NCBI GenBank assembly: GCA_016286575.1
Contig: JAEETB010000002.1
Location: 1 to 64,000 of the forward strand
Source: Prevotella sp.
Lineage (GTDB): Bacteria; Bacteroidota; Bacteroidia; Bacteroidales; Bacteroidaceae
Length of the DNA stretch: 64,000 nt
Direction: 5' to 3'
Shown here: one piece after another, positions 47,292 through 59,800 of the stretch
How positions within the stretch are numbered: position 1 is the first letter of the stretch
Layout of the letters: each line of letters begins with the position of its first letter
The notes under the pieces: model-generated
Told to the model about the DNA's origin: nothing
Seen by the model: the letters and a program-made list of their open reading frames with translations, nothing else
Database searches by the model: none
Made by a program: the position numbers and the translations under genes

Positions 47292-50200
47292 ATGATGAAA
47301 ATGAAGACATATAGAATGACGTTAAAGCGCATGATGATGACGGTGCTGATGATGCTCACTGTATCAGCCATGAGCGCCGAGCAGAAGATTTGGCTACGCT
47401 ATTCTAGCGGAGGTAAGGCGAAGATCAGTCTCGATGGAAAGGGACTCGAGCTTGATAAGGAGAATAAGGCCACGGTGAAAGATGCCGCTGGCCTGAAGGT
47501 TGCTGTAACTGCAACACCCGACGACGGCTACACCGTATCCAGTGTAACCGCCCAGCTCTCCGTCACCCTTGATGACGGCAATTCCAAGACCCGTGGTGCC
47601 GACGATGCCTCATTCCTGGAAGTGACTAAGGAATCTGATACCGAATATGTCTTCACCATGCCTGACGCAGGCTATAATGTTGTTGTAAATGTTAATTTTA
47701 CAGTTGAATCATCAAGAAAAGGAGGAGATCTTAGTGGCATTACAATAAAAGGTGGTGATTTTTCGGGAACGTATTTTATTAAGAGTGTTAGTGTCAACAA
47801 AGAAACTACAGATGATTATTATTTGTGTCCTACGGAAGGGTGGGTTTACTATACAGGAACAAATAGTTTCACTGAGGAGGACAATGGTCAACCCTTCTTG
47901 ACAACTTATCCGTGTAAGAGTATTGAGGGTTACAATGCAACCAAGGCATTATGGAAGATTGAGAAAAGTGGCAATTACTATACTATCAAGCATGTCATTG
48001 ATGGCAAATACATGGTATATAATGGCCAAATCTCTGATGCGAATGCAAACCGTATTCGTGTACACCTTGCGGATGTTGAAACCCTTGGTGAAAATGAATT
48101 GTTTGTTATAGGTACGAATACTGCCGGCAATATCGTTATTTCACCTAAGAATGCTAGTACTAACTATTTCAACGTTTGTCAAGGTAATATAAAGGATTTG
48201 GCAGGATCTACTAAATACAAAGTTAAAGCAAAAAATGACGGTCCAACAACTCCCACTAATCATAAGAATGATATTCATGGAACGATTGGATTATACACTG
48301 ATATAAATGATTCAAATGCTCCATTTATTCTTGAAGACTACATCACCCGCCCGACAATAGATTATGATGTTAGTGACAATAACAAGATTATTATCACAAA
48401 TAAAACGACTTCATTATCTGGTACGATATATTATACCACAAATGGTGATGATCCTACTCTGGAAGCTTCAACTAGATCATCTTTTACAGATGCTTCGAAG
48501 ACGATAGATTCGTTTACTGATGGTACCATTATCAAAGCTGTGGCAAAGGTCGGTAATGATTATTCTAATGTTGTTACATTCACGTCATTTGTTCATGTGG
48601 GTAATTCAAATCAGTATTTGATTCAGACTGTTGATGGTGGTTCGTTCTATATGGTTCCACCAATTACTACAGAGACTAAAGTTACCACTACTAATATACC
48701 TCATGAAAAAATGGCTTGGTATTTTGATTATGTAGGACAAGAGTGGGGTATTCAATATTACAATATTGTAAATGTTAAGACTTCCAGTTATCTGTATTGT
48801 TCAGGAAGTAAAGGTTCTGATGGTGCATTTAAGTTAAAAGAAGATAGTGAAACAGATGCGAATCGATATACATTTGTGTTTGTTTCATCAGGAGATGGTG
48901 TTAATGTTATTCCAAATATACATTTTGCAGAAACCACGGGAATGTGTATGAGTAAGAAGAATGGCAATAATGCAACAGACAACCTGAATCTGTCTGATGG
49001 AACTGACAATAATTCTCGCTGGAAGTTTGTTGCGCTTCCTTCTGATTCAGACCCAAAGACATTGTTTGACCGCTCTTTTGCGTCGACAAGCTCGGGATAT
49101 AAGTCGTATGAAATACAGAGTGCCAGTGCAACGACAACTCATTTAGTTCCACCAGCGACGGTAGGTGGTAATCTAACTGCAAATACAACGGGTGACAATC
49201 CTGTGTGGTCTTTCGAAGATACAGGAGAGTCGGATACTTGGATTTCATATTATTATTTGAGAAACCGTACAACAGGCAACTATGTTTTCTTTGACGGAAC
49301 AGCAGGCCAAGATAATGGTAGTACATTCTTTACCAGTGCTACTATTACATCTGGTTCTGAGGATAAATTTAAGTTCATAGTTGTAAAAGCTACTAATGGC
49401 ACTTCATACAACATTATTCCAAAGTTGCTGAAAGATCAAGCAAACCAAACAAAGAATAGTTTAAGTAAAACCTCTACTACGGAATTGAAGACTCTAAACA
49501 GTAGAGCCGTAGAAGCATCTCTTTGGAACCTTGTAGAGACAAACACCTTTACTGTATTGCCTCCTACCATTGCATACGGAACAGGAGTTGTCAGCATGTC
49601 AAGTGTTACGCCAGGTGCCGTTATAAAATACACAACGAGTACTACCGATCCTTCAACAATATATGATGATGCAAATAAACCTGCCTATGCAGATGATGCC
49701 CAAATATATATAAAGGCTCTTGCTGCCGTTGGCAATAACACATCCAGTGATGTCACATTCATCAAGAACCCAGATGTTAATTTCACGGAAGGCTTTGATT
49801 TCTCTTACACAGGGTCTGCCATAGAACCGACTGTTAGCAGTGTAACGGTAACTCCAGAAGGGGGCTCTGCTATAACTATCGATGAAACAGAATATGAGAT
49901 AGCCTATAGCAATAACACAAACGTTGGTAAGGCAACCATCACCATCTCTGATGCATTGCCGGCTAACAATTTGATCATCAGCGGCATTTCTGAATTTGAT
50001 ATCACTAAGAGAAGTTTGGGTGATGGCACTACGGCAGCAGATGGTATAGTTATTACTGTGACAAAGGTTGAGGACACTCCCATTTCATATACAGTTACTG
50101 TTAAAAACGGCACAAGTATCACTTTAGTAGAGGATACCGATTATACCCTCAATGATGTAACTTCTGATGCTAGTGGTTATAGGGCTACGATTACAGCGGT

Positions 50201-50870
50201 GGAAAATAGTAACTACAGTGGAGGTGCCAAGATTATTTTTGTGAAAGCTGACTTTCCCACAGCAACTGACCCGAATAGTGGTGGGGCTGTATCCGCCTAT
50301 CAGGCTACTACTGATTTGGCAACTCCTCCAGGACTGACTGCTTATATTGTAACAGGTATTAACTTGGGTACAAGTACTGTGGAGGTGAAAAAGGTAGATT
50401 ATATACCAAATGGAAAACCTGTTTTGCTTCTGACAGATGAGGGGGATCCTCATGACGCAGATTTTACAACCTCGTTGGTAGAGGGTGTGACTGATGAACA
50501 GCGTAATACTGATACAGAAGGTAATTTATTGAAGATCTCTACAAGTGCAGAACCTGTTGCCTGTGACTGGGGACAGTATTACATTTTCTCTAAAGGTGAG
50601 TTTGTTCTCTCTATGGGTGGAAAGACAATGATGGAAGGTTTGTTCTATTTGGATAATAGCGAGTATAGTTCTGGAGGTGGATCAACACGAAATCCTAGTA
50701 TACTCCACTTGTCAAGGGGTGCTACTACAGTAATAAATGGTGTCGTCAGTCAGAAAGAGAAGGATTCAAGGTCTTCTGTATGGTATACCATTGACGGACA
50801 GAAGCTTAATCAGAAACCTACCCGCAAGGGAATTTATATATATCATGGTCATAAAATAATTATAAAGTAA
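47292..50870 (+). CDS. Large secreted multidomain protein (1192 aa) with chitobiase C-terminal-like repeats and T9SS-like C-terminus
   Basis: 'TIYYTTNGDDPT', 'VIKYTTSTTDPSTIYDD' (CHB_HEX_C_1-like); 'VWYTIDGQKLNQKPTRKGIYIYHGHKIIIK'. Confidence 0.85.
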   Translation: MMKMKTYRMTLKRMMMTVLMMLTVSAMSAEQKIWLRYSSGGKAKISLDGKGLELDKENKATVKDAAGLKVAVTATPDDGYTVSSVTAQLSVTLDDGNSKTRGADDASFLEVTKESDTEYVFTMPDAGYNVVVNVNFTVESSRKGGDLSGITIKGGDFSGTYFIKSVSVNKETTDDYYLCPTEGWVYYTGTNSFTEEDNGQPFLTTYPCKSIEGYNATKALWKIEKSGNYYTIKHVIDGKYMVYNGQISDANANRIRVHLADVETLGENELFVIGTNTAGNIVISPKNASTNYFNVCQGNIKDLAGSTKYKVKAKNDGPTTPTNHKNDIHGTIGLYTDINDSNAPFILEDYITRPTIDYDVSDNNKIIITNKTTSLSGTIYYTTNGDDPTLEASTRSSFTDASKTIDSFTDGTIIKAVAKVGNDYSNVVTFTSFVHVGNSNQYLIQTVDGGSFYMVPPITTETKVTTTNIPHEKMAWYFDYVGQEWGIQYYNIVNVKTSSYLYCSGSKGSDGAFKLKEDSETDANRYTFVFVSSGDGVNVIPNIHFAETTGMCMSKKNGNNATDNLNLSDGTDNNSRWKFVALPSDSDPKTLFDRSFASTSSGYKSYEIQSASATTTHLVPPATVGGNLTANTTGDNPVWSFEDTGESDTWISYYYLRNRTTGNYVFFDGTAGQDNGSTFFTSATITSGSEDKFKFIVVKATNGTSYNIIPKLLKDQANQTKNSLSKTSTTELKTLNSRAVEASLWNLVETNTFTVLPPTIAYGTGVVSMSSVTPGAVIKYTTSTTDPSTIYDDANKPAYADDAQIYIKALAAVGNNTSSDVTFIKNPDVNFTEGFDFSYTGSAIEPTVSSVTVTPEGGSAITIDETEYEIAYSNNTNVGKATITISDALPANNLIISGISEFDITKRSLGDGTTAADGIVITVTKVEDTPISYTVTVKNGTSITLVEDTDYTLNDVTSDASGYRATITAVENSNYSGGAKIIFVKADFPTATDPNSGGAVSAYQATTDLATPPGLTAYIVTGINLGTSTVEVKKVDYIPNGKPVLLLTDEGDPHDADFTTSLVEGVTDEQRNTDTEGNLLKISTSAEPVACDWGQYYIFSKGEFVLSMGGKTMMEGLFYLDNSEYSSGGGSTRNPSILHLSRGATTVINGVVSQKEKDSRSSVWYTIDGQKLNQKPTRKGIYIYHGHKIIIK

Positions 50871-50872
50871 GA

Positions 50873-53800
50873 ATGGAAAAATATTCACTTGATATGAGTA
50901 AAAGAAGATATATAAGTATTTTATTTACGTTACTGATTTTCCTCTTGAGTGGAGTTACTCAGGTGTGGGCTGTTGTTGATGCAAATTCTATAAAGATCGT
51001 TGTGACACCTCCTGGTGGAGATTCACCAGATTATGGCATGGTAGTGAAAGAAGTTGTTCCGACTAGTGGCGACAATAAGGTAACACTAACGGCTACTCTA
51101 GGAGCTACTCATACTATTTCAAAAACAAATATCATTGTTCAACCAGTTACAGACCCCAGTCAAACCCGAGCTCCTGGTATAGCTTCGGAACTGGAAGTCA
51201 TGGACGGAACATCACCTAATGAATTTTATTTCATTTTACCCGCAAGATATGACGGTGCCATTGTGACTGCAAACTTTATTTCGACAGAAGCTACAGAGAT
51301 TGATGATTTAAGTGGGATTACCAATCAGTTTGGAAACTATAAGTTTAGTTCAACCTTCTCTCCTTCTAAAACCCCAGCAGATGGTATAGGAACTTCAACT
51401 AAACCTTTTAGAGGTTCTCTACAGGGCTATATTGATGCAAGTGGAGAGATTAAGGTGATTAGTTTGTCTAAACCATTGTTTGACTATGTGAAGGATGCAA
51501 CTATTAAGAATATTGTTGTGGAAGGTACGATTAGTGGTTCTGGCAATGTGGGTGCTATTGCTGGAAATGCTTTAGGAGCTTCGCGCATCTATAACTGTGG
51601 TGTATTGGCCACAGGAAGTACTGTAGAAAAAGACGAAGATGGTTATGATAAGATTACCTCGTCCAGTAGTTCCGTTATTGGCACCAACTATGTAGGTAGT
51701 ATTGTGGGTTTGCTTGACGGCAGTTCGCGTATCATCAACTGCTATAGTTATGCCAATGTTTCCGGAGGTAATTATGTAGGTGGTATTGTGGGTTATAACA
51801 ACGTTGCTACCACTGCCAGCAACCTTCAGACGATGGTGATGAACTGCATGTTCTATGGTGAAGTCAGTGGTTCTTCGATAGCTCCCATATACAACGGTGA
51901 GATTATCACCAACGATGGCGATGCAGACGGCGTTAACAACTTCAACTATTTCCGCCTAGAATCATCTTACATTCAGGATAACACTATTACCAAAGTATAT
52001 AACTGTGCCCTTGGTGCCGAGACACGTTTCCTGCAGCGATTCGAATTCTACCGCCATTTGCTGAATAGTAACCGTGAATTGGCTGCTTGGTGGGCTACGG
52101 GCGATGCTGACAATAAGGACGAGATGATGAAATGGGTATTGGAGCCTAGCCAGATAGGATCCTCCACACCCTATCCTATCCTTAAGACTCCAGATAAATA
52201 TGCTTCGGTGGTCAATTATACTCCCAGCACGACAGCCTACGATGAAGCAAACCGCAACAAGGGACTTAAACTGACTCGCGAAGGCGACGGTGGTGTGCTA
52301 CAAGTTACCATACAGATGGGATCTACTAAATTCTCTGCCCCGTCAAGTGCTGGCTTTAAGTCTGGTGTAACAGGCAGTTTTGATCTCACCATTACCGATA
52401 AGGATTTTGAGCATTTCAATTATAACTACGGTAAGGTGCAATTGCCCTATTATAATGATTATTGTGATGGTAACTATACAGGAAACCGCGTGGTTACCGG
52501 CTGGAAGATTATTAGTATCACGGGTGGCACGGCGGGAAGTTACTCTACCGGAGATGATGTTACCTACAATGACAAAGGTGAATTGACAGCAACACCCTAC
52601 AACTTTGCCGACCGCAAATGTAAGAATAAAGACCTTTACTCCGAAAGTGGCCGTGTTTTCAACCAAGGTGCCTACTGGGATGTTCCCGAAGGGGTGACTG
52701 CCATCACCATCGAGCCTTATTGGGGTAAGGCGGTTTATCTGTCCGATGCCTACTGGGATGTGACCTATAAGAATGGTACTGGAACTGATCTCACTAAAGC
52801 CGGATCTACAGAAGATGCCATGACTACTGCCGCCAATGTCACTACCGTCGGCGGAGGTAAACACTATGAAAACGGCAAGAAATATAATCTTGCTACCCGT
52901 AGTCGTGATGATGCTGGTCAGATTGTCTATACTTCCATGAGCAATGCTATCTCAAGTAATGGTTCTGCACTTTTTTCGGAGAGTGTTACGAATCCCACCG
53001 TTTATGATTATGCTGTGGTGCTTGTGGGTAATTATCATCATACTGCTGCCATAGAAGCAAATAAGAACTATACAGTTACCTCTATTGACCTTGATGGCGA
53101 CAATGAGCCGGACTATTCTCTCATGCTTCGCTTTAACGGCCGTCTGGCTTTCCATCCTGTAAAATACGATTTTCTGAACCTGATAGGCCTCGGTATGGCA
53201 CAGAAGACCACCGGCGGCACAGGTTCATACAATCTTGGTATCATGCAGCCCAAGGCTTGGTTCGAGGTGACCAACACCGCCCTTTTCCGTGTTACTCAGT
53301 TTGAATACGATAAGGGTAGGACAAAGAGTCCCTATATCTTACAGGGAGGTGTTATTGAGCAGTGGGTTACCCAACAGGACAATGCCGGAGATGGGGTAAG
53401 TTACTTCCACATAGGAGGAAATGTATGGTTCAAGGAATTCCACAGAGGCTCCCACCAAGATAATGCTAACAAGAGCACTCCTCACCCCCCCTTGTCTGTC
53501 ACTGGCGGTGATTTCTCTAAGTTCTACCTTACAGGCTATTATCAGTCTCAGGCCACCATTTACGATGATAATGCCGAGTGCTATATCAACGGAGGTCGCT
53601 TCGGAGAGATTGCTGGTGCCGGTATGGAAGGTATTGGTACTTCAGATAGCAAAGGCAACATTACCTGGATTATTGATAATGCCGATATCAAGGAGTTCTA
53701 TGGCGGTGGAATCAACCATGCTAAACCTGTGCATGGTAATATTCACACCATCATCAGCAACAGCCATGTGGATGTTTTCTGCGGTGGTCCCAAGTTCGGA

Positions 53801-56800
53801 AATATGGCGGCTGGTCGCACTGTCACCACTTCTGCCACCAACTGCACTTTTGGCACTTATTTCGGTGCAGGCTACGGCGGTAACTCCTACAGCCGCGACG
53901 CACCGAGAAACCACAATAATATATTAAACTTCCCCCATAACGATAAATCTGCTGGTAACCACACTTCTTGGAACAACTGGTTGTCGGATAAATACAAGCA
54001 GAGCTATGTTGCCAATAAAGGTGGTATATCCACCCAGTTTGACTATCAGTTCTTGCCAATGTCGAGCAACACTGATAATGTGGCACGTATTTTTGTCGAT
54101 TATGTCGCCTTCTCATTGGCCACTTGTCATAACGTCACTTCTTCTTTGACAGGTTGCACCATTACAGGTCATTTCTATGGTGGTGGAAGTTTGGGAAAGG
54201 TTGATGGAAATGTTACCTCAACGCTTTCCAACTGCAAGGTAAATGGCAATGTATATGGGGCAGGCTATTCCGCTTCTTTGCCAACAGTCGATGTGATGAG
54301 TGTTGGTTTCCAGACTGAACCTTATTATTATACAGACCTCGGTACTTATCGTAAGGGAGTCTTCCCTGCAACTACCCCTTATACTTGGCAACATGGCGCT
54401 GCCATCAGTGTCGACAATGTAAATCATATCCTTTATACCACAGAAGACCTTGATGCCCTTGGCACGGTTGAGGGTAAGGTTACGTTGAACATTGAGGGAG
54501 AAAAGACTTCTGTCACAGGAAATATTTATGGAGGCGGTCAGTCGAGTGATGTGTATGGTGTTAACACTTCAAATGAAATTACTAGTGAAGTTGAGATAAA
54601 TATCAAGGATGGCTCGATGACCGATGTCTATGGTGGTGGTGAAGGTAAAAACACTATAGTCGGTGGTAATGTAGTAGTTAATATTGGTGCAAAAGCCACA
54701 AATGGAGATCTAAGTGGAAATGCTATTATTTCTGGTAATGTATATGGTGGTAGTGCCCTTGGTGCTGTGAATGCATCATCTACAAAAGATGAAAATGGCG
54801 ATGTTGCTAGTTATGTGCCACTTTCAGGAAAAACAACGGCAGTTAATATTTATGGCTGTACTAGCATTGCTAACGTCTTTGGTGGTGGATTAGGCCAATT
54901 GGAAAGTGGTACATCGGGACAGCCTAATTATAAGCCTTTCATTGCTGCTCAGAACTTCGGTGACGTGACGGTTACTATGGAAGGCGGAAAAGTCAGTACA
55001 GCCATCTATGGCGGTAGCAATGAGAATGGTGTGCTGAAAGGCAAGGCTACAGTGACACTAAAAAACGGAACAGTAGGAACAGCAGTGACATCAGGAGACC
55101 CAAACAACGTGGTCTTTGGTGGTGGTAAAGGTCAACCCACACTTGTAGAAGGTGATGTGGAAGTAAACATCGGAGAAACTACTCAGACTGAAGGTGGCGC
55201 AACTATTAATGGTAGTGTCTATGGTGGTTCTGCTTTGGGTAATGTGAATGCGACGAAGAATGGAACTGCAGTAGAAAGTACAACAAAGCAGGATCCTGCT
55301 TATCCAACGGATCCCACCAAGACAATTCCAACAGAGACAACCGTTACACTGAATAGGGGTACTGTCGGTGGTGATATTTATGGTGGTGCCCTTGGTTATT
55401 TACATACAACGTCTGAAACAGAAAGCGATGATGTTGCTGCTAACGTATATGGCCCCGTAACGGTCACAGTCAATGGTGGTACAGCCCGAAATGTGTTCGG
55501 TTGTAATAATAAATTAGGTACACCGAAGAACACGGTAGCTGTGACAGTTAACGGAACGGCAGCCCATATTGACGAAGATAATACAACCACTCCAGTAACT
55601 CCTGCCGTGTTTGCTTTGGGTGCAGTTTATGGCGGTGGTAATGAGGCTCATTATGTGCCAACGGCCAGTGGAGTTGAAGCACCTGTTGTGACCATCAACG
55701 GTTGTGCTAGTAGTATCGAATACGTCTATGGCGGTGGTAATGCTGCCAACGTACCAGCTACCAGTGTAACTGTCAATGGCGGTATCATCGGCTACGTCTT
55801 TGGTGGCGGTCATGGCGACAAGAATGCCTCTCCGGCTACTGAGGCTAATGTGACGGGTGTTGTCGATATTGACATTAATGGCGGTACCATCAGTTACATC
55901 TTTGGTGGTAGTAACAGTAAAGGAACTATCGGCGGTGATATAACTTTGGATATAAACAAGACAGGTACCTGTGCTATGAAAATTGCTGAGGTGTATGGCG
56001 GTGGTAATGAGGCAGACGGTAAGGCTGCCACTATTACCATTGGTTGCACGGGCGATCTCGTTACTGGTGATGATGGACATGCATCACATCCAGAGAATAT
56101 CGGTACCACTTTGGAAGGTATTGGAGCACTCTATGGCGGTGCCAACAAAGCCGATGTCGGTACAGCAGAAGCGGCCTCAAACATCACGCTGAACATCAAT
56201 AGTGGTATAGTTGCTAATGTGTTTGGTGGTAACAATACCAGCGGTACGATTTATGGTACAATCGAGGTTAACATTAATAAGACTTCTGAGGCTTGTGGCT
56301 GGTATGTGGGCAATGTCTTTGGCGGTGGTAATAAGGCTGAGTATAGTGGCACTCCTACTGTCAATATCCAAAATGGTAAGGTGAGCCGAAATGTCTATGG
56401 TGGTGGTAACGAAGCTGGTGTAGGTGGTTCGAAAGTAGACATGACTGGCGGTATTGTGCTGGGCAATGTATTCGGTGGCTGTAATACCAGCGGCACAGTT
56501 TCTGGTGATACCCAGGTGAATGTTACTGGCGGCACAATAGGTGAGGGTAGTATTACAAAAGATACTAACGGCAAAATTACAGCGTTTAGTCGTACTACAA
56601 AGGGTAATGTCCATGGTGGTGGTTATGGTAAGGACACTTACGTGAAAGGGAATGTAGAGGTGAATATTGGAAGTGCGACAACCGTTTCTTCAACAACTAC
56701 ATACAGTGGAACAGCAGAAATCTATGGCGATGTCTATGGTGGTGGCGCTCTGGGACATGTGAATGCTTATCTGGATGGAACGACGCTTACATACAGTTCA

Positions 56801-59800
56801 GATAAAACGACTACCGTCAATCTGAATAAGGGTACGATTTATGGTGATGCTTACGGTGGCGGTCTTGGTGATGCAAATAATGCTGCATACGTTGGTGGTA
56901 CTGTGAACGTGAATCAGAATGAGGTGGCTTATATTATTGATTATGAAAATACTACAGATGTAGATCCAACAGACCCAGACCCAACTAATCCAACCAAATT
57001 TATACAGGTGGTGAAGAGTGGTCGTATCTTTGGCTGTAACAATCTGAATGGTTATCCTTTGGAAAATGTTACAGTGACAGTTAATAAGACTGTTGCGGGT
57101 AATGTCACGAGAACCTCGGGTACTTTAGATCATACTAAGTTGGCTGATGATCCCAGTCTTTCTTATGAATTGGCAGCTGTATATGGCGGTGGTAATCTGG
57201 CTTCATTTACAGCGACAAACAAGAAGACAATTGTTCTTATCAAGGGTTGTGATGATACCAGCATTGAGACGGTCTATGGCGGTGGTAATGCCGCTGCCGT
57301 TCCTGAGACGGATGTGAAAGTCCAGAGCGCATACGAGATAGGTTCTGTCTTCGGCGGTGGTAATGGTAAAGACAAGTATTACAATGGTACAACATGGGTG
57401 GCCAATCCTGGAGCCAATGTCAGTGGCGATGCTCACACCGTGCTGTATGGCGGTATCATCCATGAGGCATACGGTGGAAGTAATAAAAAAGGTACCATTT
57501 CTGGCAATATTACCATTGATATGTCAGATACTCATCTTAATGGAGACAATTGTGATCTGCACGTTGGAAAGTTTGTGGGTGCCGGTAAGGATGCCGATGC
57601 CAATGGTGTGAAGATGATCGTTGGCTGTAAACCCAGTCAAAAGACTCCTATTATTTATTTTGGTGCTGATAATGCCAATATCAATGGTGATGTGGAAGTG
57701 ACTATCACCAGCGGTAACTATGGAAAGGTGTTCGCTGGAAATAACGCAGGGGGTGCTATCTTAGGAAAAATCATCTTGAATATTGAGGAGACTGGCAATT
57801 GTGAAACTCCCATCACTATCGATGAACTCTACCTTGGTGGTAACGAGGCTGCTTATTCTGTCTATGGCTATTATAAGGACGCTACTGACGGCAAATTGTA
57901 TCCAATAGGTAAAGATGGAAAAGACAAAGATGGAACAGCAAGAAAGCCTGTGAGGTGGGATAGCACTACCGAACAATATGTCGAGATTTCAGGAACAGGA
58001 AATGATACATTCACACCATACGCCGATCCGATACTGAATGTCATTTCTTGTACCAGCATCGGCCAGATATTTGGTGGTGGCTATGGAGAAGGTGCTGTTA
58101 TGTATGCTAATCCGACGGTGAATATTAACATGATTCCAGGGTCAAAGGCTACACTCATAGATCTTGACGGTGACGGTAATCCAGACAACGATGCCACAGC
58201 TTTGGGTGCTATCGGCAATGTCTATGGCGGTGGTAATGCTGCAGATGTCATTGGTAATACGACGGTCAACATCGGTACGGAGACAACCATCAGCATGAAT
58301 ACCGAACCGGCTCATCTTGGCGAGGGCAAATATACCTATAATACGGAAACTGGTAAATATGATGGCGTCGCTGTCATAGGTGCCAATATTACTGGCAATG
58401 TGTTTGGTGCTGGTAAGGGTTCGGAAACCGATGTCACTAAGGCAATGGTATCAGGCAACAGTATTATCGTTATGAAGGGCGGCTCGGTGAAGAAGAGCGT
58501 CTATGGCGGTGGCGAGCTGTCGCAGGTGGCAGGTAATACAGACATTACCGTTGCTGGCGGTACCATTGGTACGCCCAATGAAGGCAGTACAGTGTACGGC
58601 GGTGCTACGTATGGTAATGTCTATGGTGGTGGTCAGGGTAATACCACAACTCCCGATGCTGGTCTTATCAAGGGTAATACCAAGATTACAGTCCAAAACA
58701 CTGTTGTAGATGAGAACACGACTATAACCCCCAACATCTTACATAATATCTATGGTGGTGGTGCGTATGGTTCGGTTGGAACAATTACCCGTGATGCTAA
58801 TGGTGCGACCTATGTACCTGGAAGAACTACTAATATTTTGAACATGCCTACAGCTTGGGCAAGGAAATCAGGGAATACAGGCACTGACACAGGAAATACG
58901 GAAATTTATATCAACGGCGGACAAATCGGTACAAATGGTAACGAGAATGGTATGATATTCGGTTCGTCGCGTGGTGATGTTTCCACACCTTATGGTGCAA
59001 ACGCAGAAAATCCTTATGGCACAGATGTAGACAAGAACGACCGCTTGGCTTGGGTATATGATACTAAGGTTGTAATCGGTCAATCGGGTAATCCAGACAT
59101 CAGAGGCTCTGTCTATGGTAGTGGTGAGAACGGACATGTCTTTAACAATACTGATGTACAGATTCATAACGGAAAGGTAGGTATTGATGATACAGGGAAA
59201 ATTACCGATCCAGTGACTAATATCGAATATACGGGCGCCGACTATCCTAAACGTGGCAACGTCTATGGTGGCGGTTGCGGTGAGGATGATTATACCGTCT
59301 CTGGTGTAAAATATTTCAACCCATTGGCAGGTATTGTGCTTGGCGATACAAAGGTGACCATTGATGGCGGAAAAGTCGTCCATAATGTCTATGGTGCCGG
59401 TGCTTTAGGTTCTGTAGGTGGTAAGACCACCATCGAGATTAGTGCAGGTCAGGTTGGTGACGATGGCGTGGGTGATGGTGATGTCTATGGTGCTGCCCGT
59501 GGTAAAGTGGGTCTCACTCAAGAGAACATCGCACAGGTTCGTGAAACGAGTGTTACCATCTCGTCGACTGCTGATGTCAAGGCAAGTGTCTATGGTGGTG
59601 GTGAGGCCGGTAATGTCAGAGAGAACACGGCTGTCAGTATGACTGGAGGTACCGTTGGCGAGAATGTCTATGGCGGCGGTAACTTAGGCTACGTGGGAAC
59701 TTTTACTACTTCGACGAATACAGGAACTGGAAGCACGGAATATATTTTTACAGATACTGAAGGTAACGCCAATACCACTGCCAATAGTGACAACAAGAAT

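Noticed and set aside
53421-53927. 168-aa plus-strand ORF
   Set aside because: Frame 0 alternative ORF inside the long frame-2 reading frame of giant protein 2; Met/Val/Leu-rich out-of-frame translation
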